Shown one piece after another: positions 1-5,464 of a stretch of 5,464 bases of DNA (position 1 is its first letter; every line of letters begins with the position of its first letter). The position numbers and the translations under genes are program-made. The notes under the pieces were generated by a model. The model worked only from the letters and a program-made list of their open reading frames with translations. It was not told where the DNA came from and ran no database searches. The stretch is from Thermoplasmata archaeon (GTDB lineage: Archaea; Thermoplasmatota; Thermoplasmata; Lutacidiplasmatales; UBA184). The stretch is taken from NCBI GenBank assembly GCA_030044695.1, contig JASIDM010000104.1:1-5464 (forward strand), written 5' to 3'.

Positions 1-41
1 CCGCGGTCCAGTCCTACAACTTCTTGGTGACCGAACTCTAG
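1..41 (+). CDS. C-terminal end of an upstream gene, possibly the peptide-binding protein of the transporter (partial)
   Basis: One frame reads 12 codons, AVQSYNFLVTEL, and then a TAG stop at 39-41; nearly every third position is G or C, as in the genes that follow. The other two + frames look less gene-like: one stops within ten codons and the other runs on as arginine-rich sequence into the gap. Nothing in 12 residues identifies a family. The guess that this is a substrate-binding protein comes only from position: such genes commonly sit directly before dppB in peptide-transporter operons. The gap of about 190 bases to the next gene and the TATA-like box inside it suggest dppBCD may have its own promoter. 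Confidence 0.5.
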   Translation, partial: AVQSYNFLVTEL

Positions 42-231
42 GCCGGGGTCGGGCTCGGGAGCTCCCCCGGGAGACGGGTCCGGAGGCAGCTCGAAGTCCG
101 ACAGCGCTCGGGTGCCTCCCGGGCGAGGCCCGCGTCCGCCAACAGCTCTTCTGATACCCATAAATAGGGCACGCCCCTCTCGCTGAGAGTCCCGTGCCGG
201 TGGGGGCGCGGGCCGGGGACCGCCCGTGCGG
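42..231. other. Gap before dppB, with inverted repeats and a TATA-like box
   Basis: No credible gene is present. There are two overlapping, mutually exclusive inverted repeats: CCCGGGAG (66-73) with CTCCCGGG (116-123), and GGAGGCA (82-88) with TGCCTCC (113-119). A 10-base palindrome, GGGAGCTCCC, lies at 57-66. None is followed by a T-run, so I do not call a terminator for the upstream gene. In DNA this GC-rich, short inverted repeats are expected by chance. The only AT-rich island is around 147-167. Confidence 0.5.
160..167 (+). promoter_or_regulatory. Candidate archaeal TATA box upstream of dppB
   Basis: ATAAATAG is a short AT-rich island in very GC-rich DNA and resembles an archaeal TATA box, the binding site of TATA-binding protein. 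With the usual spacing of about 25 bases, transcription would begin near 188-192, giving a leader of about 40 bases before dppB. No clear purine-rich BRE precedes it. The strand is inferred from dppB being the only gene nearby; the reverse complement, CTATTTAT, would serve equally well as a motif. Confidence 0.4.
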
Positions 232-1536
232 ATGGGCACATACATCGCGCGGCGAGCGTTGCTCGTTCCGCCGGTGCTCATCGGGGTCGTCACGATCACC
301 TTCGTCCTGTTCAGCGCCCTGCCGATCCAGGACCAGCTGATCTCCCACTTCGGGAGCCCGAACATCCACAGCAAGTGCGGCTACGACCCGACCTGCGAGT
401 GCCAGGACGAGGACTCCGGGTCCGTCCACGGTACCAGCTGTCAGTGCACCGATCCCCCGAAGATCACGACCCCGACCAGTCCCTGCACGAATCCCACGTA
501 CGGCGTCCTCGTCGATAAGCTCGGCTTGCAGTACCCGATCTGGCAGCAGTGGACGACGTACGTCTATCGCGCCTTCACCTTCCAGTGGGGTAACGTCTCG
601 AACTCCACGTCCGTGGCTCATGCCGTCCCGCAGATCGCCGGCGTCGGCGTCGCCACGGCGATCTCGTGGGCGCTGCCCTACACGCTCGAGCTCGCCATGC
701 TCTCGCTCCTGATCATCCTCGCCATCGCCATCCCGCTCGGGAACCTCTCCGCGGTCAATCGGAACCGCCCGATCGACCAGGCGGCGCGGGTCCTCTCGTT
801 CTCCGGGTTCGCCTTACCGGGGTTCCTGCTCGGGACGTTCCTGATCCTGGGGATGGTGCTGTTAGTGCTGCCCCACACCGGTCAGCTGGTCCGTACGCCG
901 TGGTGCCACGGCGGCGAACCGTTGATCGAGGAGTTCACCTATTCGCTGCCCCAGGCCCTGACCTCCGGCACGCAGAACGCCTGCTACGGCACGCTGCCGG
1001 TCGGCGCGAACTACCCGCTCTGGGTCGCCAACGGCATCCAGTCCACGCCCACGGGCTTCATCACGGTCGACGCGGCCCTCCACGGCGACTACTGGCTCGC
1101 CCTGGACACGCTCTTCCGCATCCTCCTGCCCGCCCTCGTGATCGCCTACGGCACGATCGCCGGGTTGCTCCGGTTCGTCCGGAACAGCATGCTGGAGGTG
1201 ATGAACCTCGACTACGTCCGCACGGCCCGGGCGAAGGGGGTGGACGAGGCGCTCGTCGCGAAGAAGCACGCCGGGCGGAACTCGATGAACGTGACGATCA
1301 CCGTCCTCGGCCTCACCTTCGCGGGCTTCCTCGGCGGCTTCCCGGTCATCGAGGAGGTGTTCCACCTCAACGGGGTGGGGTATATGCTGGCCCAGGCGGT
1401 TAACCCCAGTCAGGGAGGGATCGACTTCGCGGTGATCTTCGGCTCGACGCTGTTGTTCACCTTCATCATCGTGGCCGCGAACCTGATCGTCGACGTCCTG
1501 TACGCCTATCTGGACCCGAGGGTCCGACTCGGGTAG
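232..1536 (+). CDS. dppB: Peptide ABC transporter permease, DppB family, with a Cys-rich outer loop
   Basis: This is one of two membrane subunits of a dipeptide/oligopeptide/nickel-type ABC importer. It is 434 residues from ATG 232, against roughly 310-340 for the family. The start MGTYIARRALL matches the usual DppB opening (a few residues, then an I-x-R-R pair before membrane helix 1). A GTG at 226 would add two residues and has a weak GGGG 7 bases upstream, so it remains possible. Membrane helices are estimated at about 10-30, 148-170, 183-211, 291-316, 354-374 and 401-424. The EAA coupling loop that contacts the ATPase is at 326-352 (DYVRTARAKG core). Extra sequence lies outside the membrane: residues about 42-93 are inserted before the conserved LGLQYPIW stretch. 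All eight cysteines (49, 55, 57, 70, 72, 85, 225, 251) are extracytoplasmic. NVS (121) and NST (124) are possible glycosylation sites. The family is certain; the substrate cannot be read from the sequence. Confidence 0.93.
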   Translation: MGTYIARRALLVPPVLIGVVTITFVLFSALPIQDQLISHFGSPNIHSKCGYDPTCECQDEDSGSVHGTSCQCTDPPKITTPTSPCTNPTYGVLVDKLGLQYPIWQQWTTYVYRAFTFQWGNVSNSTSVAHAVPQIAGVGVATAISWALPYTLELAMLSLLIILAIAIPLGNLSAVNRNRPIDQAARVLSFSGFALPGFLLGTFLILGMVLLVLPHTGQLVRTPWCHGGEPLIEEFTYSLPQALTSGTQNACYGTLPVGANYPLWVANGIQSTPTGFITVDAALHGDYWLALDTLFRILLPALVIAYGTIAGLLRFVRNSMLEVMNLDYVRTARAKGVDEALVAKKHAGRNSMNVTITVLGLTFAGFLGGFPVIEEVFHLNGVGYMLAQAVNPSQGGIDFAVIFGSTLLFTFIIVAANLIVDVLYAYLDPRVRLG

Positions 1537-1541
1537 GGCCC

Positions 1542-2753
1542 ATGGCGAGCTCTCCTTCCGCCGAGCTGCGCCCGCCCCGCCGGCCCCACCCGCAGCTCGA
1601 CCAGATGAAGCGGACCTGGTACTTCTTCCGTCGGAACACGCTCGCCCTGATCGGCCTGAGCATCATCCTGCTGATCGCCGGCGTCGCGATCTACGCCGCC
1701 ACCCTACCCCTACCGTGGACGTCGACCCCGATCTGGTGCTCGACGGACTACGGTCCCAACAACGCCGCGCAGTCCGGCTACCCCCACAACTTCACGCAGG
1801 ACTGTCCGCCGACCGGGCCGGTGATCTGCACCTACGAGAAGGCCCCGCCGCCGAACGCCGCGAAGTTCTGCGGCGGGTTATGGTATCCGCTTCCCGTCCG
1901 CGACATCACCACGTTCGCCCCGGTCGTTCCTCCGACCGTCCGTTTGGTGCCGTTCTCGACGGGGCCGATGCCGCTCGGAAGTTTAGCCGTCAGCGATACG
2001 GGTAGAGAGCCGCTGTACAACGTCGCCGGCTCGCTGTTGCGGGGGTCGGACTGGTCGCTGATCTTCTCCGTCTCCATCGTCGGCGCCGGCGCCCTGGTCG
2101 GGCTGCTGATCGGCGGGATCGCCGGGTTCTACGGGGGCTGGCTCGACGAGGGGCTGATGCGGCTCGTCGACGTCTTCCTGTCGATCCCGACGATCCTCTT
2201 CGTGATCGTCGTGGTCGCCGTGCTCGGTTCGCGGATCCCGACCTCCGGCCATAACATCTACGAGATCCGGCTCGTCGCGATGATCCTCGGCTTCGTCATC
2301 GTGTGGTGGCCGTTCTACGCCCGGATCGTCCGCGGCCAGGTCCTCACCGTGCGGGAACAGAAGTTCGTCGAGGCGGCGCGCGCCGCCGGCGCCCCGCGGC
2401 GGCGGATCCTGCTCCGTCACATCATCCCCAACAGCCTGTACCCGGTGATGATCCAGTTCTCCCTGGACGTAGGGACGATCCCGCTGCTGATGGGCGCCCT
2501 CGTCTACCTCGGCTTCGACACGCTGTTGTTCCCGTCGGTCCCGTTCCCGGAATGGGGATCGATGTCGGCGATCTCCGTCTCCGAGCTCACCTCGGGATTC
2601 CTGCCGACCTGCTGGACCCCGTCGGACCACGGCTGCATCCTGCCGTGGTGGCAGCTGTTCTTCCCGGGATTCGCCGTGTTCCTGTTCGCCATAAGCGTCA
2701 ATCTCCTCTCCGACGGGCTCCGCGACGCGCTGGACCCGCGGCTGAGGCGGTAG
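1542..2753 (+). CDS. dppC: Peptide ABC transporter permease, DppC family, with an enlarged outer loop
   Basis: This is the second membrane subunit, pairing with DppB to form the translocation pore. It has 403 residues against about 300 for the family. ATG 1542 lies 5 bases after the dppB stop, and no strong Shine-Dalgarno is visible, so translation is probably coupled. A proline/arginine-rich cytoplasmic start (1-32) precedes membrane helix 1 (33-54); later helices are at about 173-199, 209-229, 243-263, 304-326 and 372-391. The EAA coupling loop is at 275-303 (KFVEAARAAG then IIPNSLYPV). The C-terminus LSDGLRDALDPRLR is a DppC hallmark. The usual loop before helix 2 (LGTDDLGRD-type) is degenerate here (PLGSLAVSDTGREPLYN, 144-160), and about 100 residues (55-160) sit outside. 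All six cysteines (66, 88, 96, 110, 357, 365) are extracytoplasmic. There is no sign of frameshift or decay. Confidence 0.93.
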   Translation: MASSPSAELRPPRRPHPQLDQMKRTWYFFRRNTLALIGLSIILLIAGVAIYAATLPLPWTSTPIWCSTDYGPNNAAQSGYPHNFTQDCPPTGPVICTYEKAPPPNAAKFCGGLWYPLPVRDITTFAPVVPPTVRLVPFSTGPMPLGSLAVSDTGREPLYNVAGSLLRGSDWSLIFSVSIVGAGALVGLLIGGIAGFYGGWLDEGLMRLVDVFLSIPTILFVIVVVAVLGSRIPTSGHNIYEIRLVAMILGFVIVWWPFYARIVRGQVLTVREQKFVEAARAAGAPRRRILLRHIIPNSLYPVMIQFSLDVGTIPLLMGALVYLGFDTLLFPSVPFPEWGSMSAISVSELTSGFLPTCWTPSDHGCILPWWQLFFPGFAVFLFAISVNLLSDGLRDALDPRLRR

Positions 2754-2762
2754 GGCGGCCCG

Positions 2763-4592
2763 ATGGCGTCGGAGTCCGTGCCGACCTCGGGCCGATGGCG
2801 CCCGACCGGCGGCCACCGCGGCGCGGTCTCGCGGCCTCGGCTCCAGGGTAGGTCCGCGCGGCCGGCGCGGGTCGCTCCCACCGCGCCGGTCACCCGGGTC
2901 CCGAGGAGCGACTCGGGTCGCGGCCGCGTTGTCCTGGATGTCCAGAACCTGCGAACGTACTTCTTCACCTACGACGGGGTGGTCCGGGCGCTGGAGGGGA
3001 TCAACCTCCAGGCGCGCGCCGGCGAGACGACCGGCGTCGTCGGCGAGACCGGCTGCGGCAAGAGCGTCACGGCGTTCTCGGTCGCCCGGCTCGTCTCCGA
3101 GCCGGGGCGCGTGATCTCCGGGAAGATCCTGCTGAACGGCGTCGACCTGCTCTGGGGCCTCGACCGCGAGGCGAGGTACCGCCGGATCGGCACCACGGGT
3201 CGCGTCAAGGTGAGCCGGAACTTCGGGGAGATCCGCGCCGCCAACCAGCGGGTCGGCTCGGTCCGGGGCCGGGGGGTCGGCATGATCTTCCAGGAGCCGA
3301 CGCAGGCGATGAACCCGGTCTTCTCGATCAGCGACCAGCTCGGCGAGTCGCTCCTCCTGCACCGGGGCGTGGAGATCCTGGACGGGCTCCTCCGCGCGGA
3401 TCGCGTGGCCCCCCCGATCGGCCCGATCGTCGAGGAGGGGCCGGGGATCGCGCCGCCCAAGCGCGGGGGCGTCCACACCTCGCCCGAGATCGAGCAGGCC
3501 CTCGAGCTCTACCTCAACGCCGCCGCCCAGGGGGACTCCGCGAGCATCCGCTCCACCGCGGCCGACCTGGCGAGGCGGATGGGCCTGCCGAGCGTCGCGA
3601 CGGAGCTGGTCCAGTACGCCCGCACGGCCGGCAAGCCGACGGCGCGCCTTCGGCGCATGGCGATGCGGAGCCTGCGGCGCGTCCATCTCGGCGCGATGCA
3701 ACGACGGTACATCCGCCACCTGCGCCGCGTGGAGGTCCTCCGCCAGAGGCTCAACGGGGTCTACCTGGAGGAGATGAAGCTCGAACGGCACAACCGCGTG
3801 GGGATCGGCGCCGTCCGGGTCCGGATGCGCCTGGAGAAGCTCCGCCACTTCTACTTCGGGATCCGCGGGATCAAGCGTCGGATGTACCGCCCGCTCCGCA
3901 ACGAGCTGTTCTGGCGGACCGTCGAGCAGCTGGAGCAGGTGCGGATCGCCAACCCCGCCCAGGTCGCCCGGGGCTACCCCCACGAGCTCTCCGGCGGGAT
4001 GCTGCAGCGGGCGATGATCGCCATGGCGCTCTCCTGCCAGCCGACGTTGCTGCTCGCCGACGAACCGACGACGGCGCTGGACGTCACGATCCAGGCGCAG
4101 ATCCTCGACCTCATGCGCCAGCTGCGGGAGTCCGTCGGGACGGCGATCGTCCTGATCACCCACGACCTGGGCGTGGTCGCCGAGGTCTGCGATCATGTGA
4201 ACGTGATGTACGCCGGCATCATCGTCGAGAACGGGCCGGTCACCGAGGTGTTCCGCCGGCCGCTCCATCCGTACACCCACGGCCTGCTCGCCTCGATCCC
4301 CCGGTTCGACCAGCCGGACCGGGACCTCCAGACGATCCCCGGGGCCGTCCCGAACCTGATCCACCCCCCGCCCGGCTGCCGGTTCCACCCCCGCTGCCCG
4401 TACGCCATGCCGATCTGCAAGGAGGTCCGGCCGGAGCCGCAGCTGCAGGGCCCGGACCACCTCGTCGCCTGCCACCTCTACGGCGGCGCCGAGGAGACCT
4501 CTCCTGCCGAGGGCGAGGGAGGCGAGGTCGTCGAGGGCGAGACCGCGCCCGCGGACGACCTCGCCGAGCCGTTGGTACCACCCCCGTCGTAG
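2763..4592 (+). CDS. dppD: Peptide ABC transporter ATPase, DppD family, with a large insertion in the helical subdomain
   Basis: This cytoplasmic ATPase powers the DppB/DppC channel. It has 609 residues against about 320-340 for the family. Motifs are intact: Walker A GETGCGKS (94-101), Q-loop Gln177 in MIFQEP, signature LSGGM (409-413), Walker B LLLADEP (429-435), D-loop ALD (438-440) and switch His467. The C-terminal oligopeptide-transporter region (HPYTHGLL from 502) has Cys539, Cys545, Cys552 and Cys570, the pattern linked to an iron-sulfur cluster in DppD relatives. The additions are a basic tail (1-55, about 12 Arg), a short insertion (about 139-165), a helical insertion (about 202-386), and an acidic Glu/Pro tail (573-609). 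ATG 2763 lies 9 bases after dppC; the only other in-frame start before the ABC domain is GTG at codon 6, so the basic tail is likely real. With both halves of the ATP site present, a homodimer could work. No dppF follows. Confidence 0.93.
   Translation: MASESVPTSGRWRPTGGHRGAVSRPRLQGRSARPARVAPTAPVTRVPRSDSGRGRVVLDVQNLRTYFFTYDGVVRALEGINLQARAGETTGVVGETGCGKSVTAFSVARLVSEPGRVISGKILLNGVDLLWGLDREARYRRIGTTGRVKVSRNFGEIRAANQRVGSVRGRGVGMIFQEPTQAMNPVFSISDQLGESLLLHRGVEILDGLLRADRVAPPIGPIVEEGPGIAPPKRGGVHTSPEIEQALELYLNAAAQGDSASIRSTAADLARRMGLPSVATELVQYARTAGKPTARLRRMAMRSLRRVHLGAMQRRYIRHLRRVEVLRQRLNGVYLEEMKLERHNRVGIGAVRVRMRLEKLRHFYFGIRGIKRRMYRPLRNELFWRTVEQLEQVRIANPAQVARGYPHELSGGMLQRAMIAMALSCQPTLLLADEPTTALDVTIQAQILDLMRQLRESVGTAIVLITHDLGVVAEVCDHVNVMYAGIIVENGPVTEVFRRPLHPYTHGLLASIPRFDQPDRDLQTIPGAVPNLIHPPPGCRFHPRCPYAMPICKEVRPEPQLQGPDHLVACHLYGGAEETSPAEGEGGEVVEGETAPADDLAEPLVPPPS
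3366..3920 (+). other. Region of dppD encoding the basic helical insertion (residues about 202-386)
   Basis: In E. coli DppD, as I recall its sequence, about 57 residues separate the Q-loop glutamine from the LSGG signature; here there are about 231. Homology resumes at EQVRIANPAQVARGYPHELSGG (from about 391), which aligns with the family's helix before the signature. The inserted part begins with a Pro/Gly linker (216-240), then a moderately acidic stretch (241-290, AlaGluLeu-rich), then a strongly basic part: residues 291-380 contain about 28 Arg/Lys against 5 Asp/Glu, in patterns that look like long amphipathic helices. Reading frame and GC-rich third positions continue unbroken, so this is not a frameshift or a recent insertion element. 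I recognise no known domain in it. Confidence 0.75.
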
Positions 4593-5048
4593 CACGTCCC
4601 GGGCCGCGGCCCGCGAGAGCCGTCACTCGTCGTCTTGGGCGTGGGCTCGGCTCCGCCGGGTCGAGCCGCTCCCCCGGACCGATCCCGGGCGCGGGGACGA
4701 CCGTCTCCCCCTAGGCGGGGAATCTGCGGACCGAGCTCGTCGCGCCGGTCGGAGCCACCGTCAGCTACGGCGGGGCCGACCGAGGTCGAGGCGGCGGTCG
4801 CCTGCCGAGCACGGCACCCTCCCTGAAGCGGCACCGGGCACGGCGGCCACACCGGGTGAACACCCCGCGGAACTCCCGCGGCTGATCGACCCGACGGAAC
4901 GCGCCAGCGAATCGTGAACACCCTGGCCGGGCGAGACGGCGTGGGGGTAACCCTGGAACCTACCCGCTTCGAAAAGAAAGGGAGGGAAAGGGTTCGTCCG
5001 GCCCCCGAAGGGGCCGGATCGTGCGCGGGAGCGTGGGCTCCTACGTGG
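4593..5048. other. Gap between convergent genes with several small hairpins and a short direct repeat
   Basis: No convincing gene is present. Just past the dppD stop is a perfect 14-base palindrome, CGGGCCGCGGCCCG (4600-4613), able to form a 5-base-pair stem; it is followed only by a weakly T-rich stretch, so it is a poor terminator candidate for the operon. Further on, TCCCC (4706-4710) can pair with GGGGA on either side (4693-4697 or 4717-4721), giving two alternative stems. CCGCGG-AACTC-CCGCGG (4865-4881) is another small hairpin. GTGAACACCC occurs twice (4856-4865 and 4914-4923). In DNA this GC-rich, all but the hairpin at 4997-5018 could be chance. Confidence 0.55.
4971..5018 (-). terminator. 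Hairpin with UUCG loop plus pyrimidine tract, terminator of the surface-protein gene
   Basis: Read on the - strand, a perfect 9-base-pair stem TCCGGCCCC / GGGGCCGGA (5018-4997) closes a TTCG loop, the C(UUCG)G arrangement known for unusual RNA stability. About 6 bases later comes a pyrimidine run rich in T (4990-4971, CTTTCCCTCCCTTTCTTTTC). It begins about 30 bases past the TAG of the - strand gene, where a terminator would be expected. On the + strand the hairpin is followed by no T-run, so it is unlikely to end the dpp operon by the same means, though the stem could still protect a + strand 3' end. Confidence 0.7.
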
Positions 5049-5464
5049 CTACGTCCAGTGCACCGGCACGGTCTGGGCGCCCGTTCCGGTCACGGTGATG
5101 CTGGGCAGCGGGCTGTTCGTCGTGCTCGCTCCCGCCGCGTAGTACGTCACGCTGTACGTTCCGTCCTCGAGGTACGCCACCAGCGAACTGGTCCCCGTCA
5201 GGTCGAACGTCGTCGCGCCACAGGACGTCGGGGTCGTGCAGGTCACGTTCACGTCCCAGGAGTTGCCCGCGTGGAGCCCCACCTTGGTGAACGTCACACG
5301 GCCCTGGTCGTAGTGCGCGTCGACCGTCTCGCCGACCTTCAGGGTGACGTTGATCTCCGTCGTCGCGTACAGGCTGAAGTCGCTCTCCGAGGCGAACGAG
5401 ACGGCGAACGTCCCGTCCGACAGGTAGACCGCCTCCGACGACGAGGTGGTGTTGTGCCACCCAG
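5049..5464 (-). CDS. C-terminal part of a secreted or surface protein with repeated beta domains (partial)
   Basis: The last 137 residues of a longer gene that enters from the right edge; its stop is the TAG at 5051-5049. Composition is typical of an extracellular beta-sandwich protein: rich in Thr, Ser, Val, Gly and Tyr, almost no Lys/Arg. Two related units can be seen: VYLSDGTFAVSF (residues 12-23 of the visible part) and AYLEDGTYSVTYY (96-108), each followed by a Val/Thr-rich strand ending in GETV or AQTV. Between them lies VTFTKVGLHAGNSWDVNVT (56-74), like the repeated 'VTFTESGLPSGTSWSVT' domains of large Thermoplasmatota surface proteins. Cys75 and Cys81 could form a disulfide. NTT, NVT and NVT are possible N-glycosylation sites. 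A competing frame on this strand (5041-5460) is Arg/His/Asp-rich and is a shadow. There is no membrane anchor at the end (...VPVHWT). Function unknown; the true start lies outside the window. Confidence 0.8.
   Translation of the reverse strand, partial: GWHNTTSSSEAVYLSDGTFAVSFASESDFSLYATTEINVTLKVGETVDAHYDQGRVTFTKVGLHAGNSWDVNVTCTTPTSCGATTFDLTGTSSLVAYLEDGTYSVTYYAAGASTTNSPLPSITVTGTGAQTVPVHWT

Noticed and set aside
38..241. 67-codon frame on the - strand across the gap before dppB
   Set aside because: Arg/Pro-rich composition, overlaps the dppB start and the TATA-like box, and shows no domain or start signal.
3177..3920. Possibility that the extra dppD sequence is an intein, intron or inserted element
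   Set aside because: There are no intein splice motifs (no Cys/Ser start with His-Asn end), no terminal repeats, and the reading frame and base composition are continuous with the rest of dppD.
1983..4595. Open reading frame of 870 codons on the - strand opposite dppC and dppD
   Set aside because: Its product is a low-complexity Arg/Asp/His/Pro/Gly mix with no motifs, lying opposite genes with full conserved motifs. Long antisense frames are expected in DNA with such GC-rich third positions.
4635..4826. 63-codon + strand frame after dppD
   Set aside because: Starts at GTG, Pro/Arg/Ser-rich, no recognisable motif; GC-rich gaps often stay open by chance.
4478..4921. 147-codon - strand frame over the dppD end and the gap
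   Set aside because: Overlaps the genuine dppD C-terminus and has a low-complexity Gly/Arg/Pro/Ser product.
4988..5020. tRNA-like GGGTTCG sequence beside the hairpin
   Set aside because: It resembles part of a T-arm, but no acceptor, D or anticodon arms can be placed around it; the stem is better explained as the terminator of the - strand gene.
5041..5460. 139-codon - strand frame overlapping the surface-protein gene
   Set aside because: Arg/His/Asp-rich shadow; the frame ending at 5049 gives a coherent Thr/Ser/Val-rich beta protein with internal repeats and stays open to the window edge.

Overview
The window is GC-rich DNA that looks archaeal, most likely from an uncultured Thermoplasmatota-type lineage. 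That placement is inference. It rests on three things: a lone AT-rich TATA-like box (160-167) in otherwise very GC-rich DNA, the absence of clear Shine-Dalgarno sequences before the genes, and a surface protein at the right edge. The end of that protein has the 'VTFT..GL..G.SW.V' beta-domain signature that I associate with large secreted proteins of Thermoplasmatota. A GC-rich bacterium is not excluded.

Layout: positions 1-41 hold the last codons of a + strand gene, possibly the transporter's substrate-binding protein. A gap of about 190 bases with the TATA-like box and weak inverted repeats follows. A tight + strand operon then encodes a DppB-family permease (232-1536), a DppC-family permease (1542-2753) and a DppD-family ATPase (2763-4592), separated by only 5 and 9 bases. 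A gap of about 455 bases (4593-5048) follows. A convergent - strand gene for a secreted or surface protein enters from the right edge (5049 to beyond 5464), and a strong hairpin plus pyrimidine tract lies just past its stop.

Function: DppB and DppC together form the membrane channel of a peptide/nickel/opine-type (COG0601/COG1173/COG0444) ABC importer, and DppD supplies ATP hydrolysis. No second ATPase (DppF) is encoded downstream, so the transporter either uses DppD as a homodimer or borrows a partner from elsewhere.

What is unusual: all three transporter proteins are much longer than their families. In both permeases the extra length is in extracytoplasmic loops that hold every cysteine of the protein (8 in DppB, 6 in DppC). 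In the ATPase the extra length is a strongly basic helical insertion of about 185 residues in the helical subdomain, between the Q-loop and the ABC signature. A smaller insertion lies just before the Q-loop, and the protein carries a basic N-terminal tail and an acidic C-terminal tail. The parts look like one co-adapted, elaborated version of a familiar importer. I see no mobile element, CRISPR array, rRNA or tRNA.
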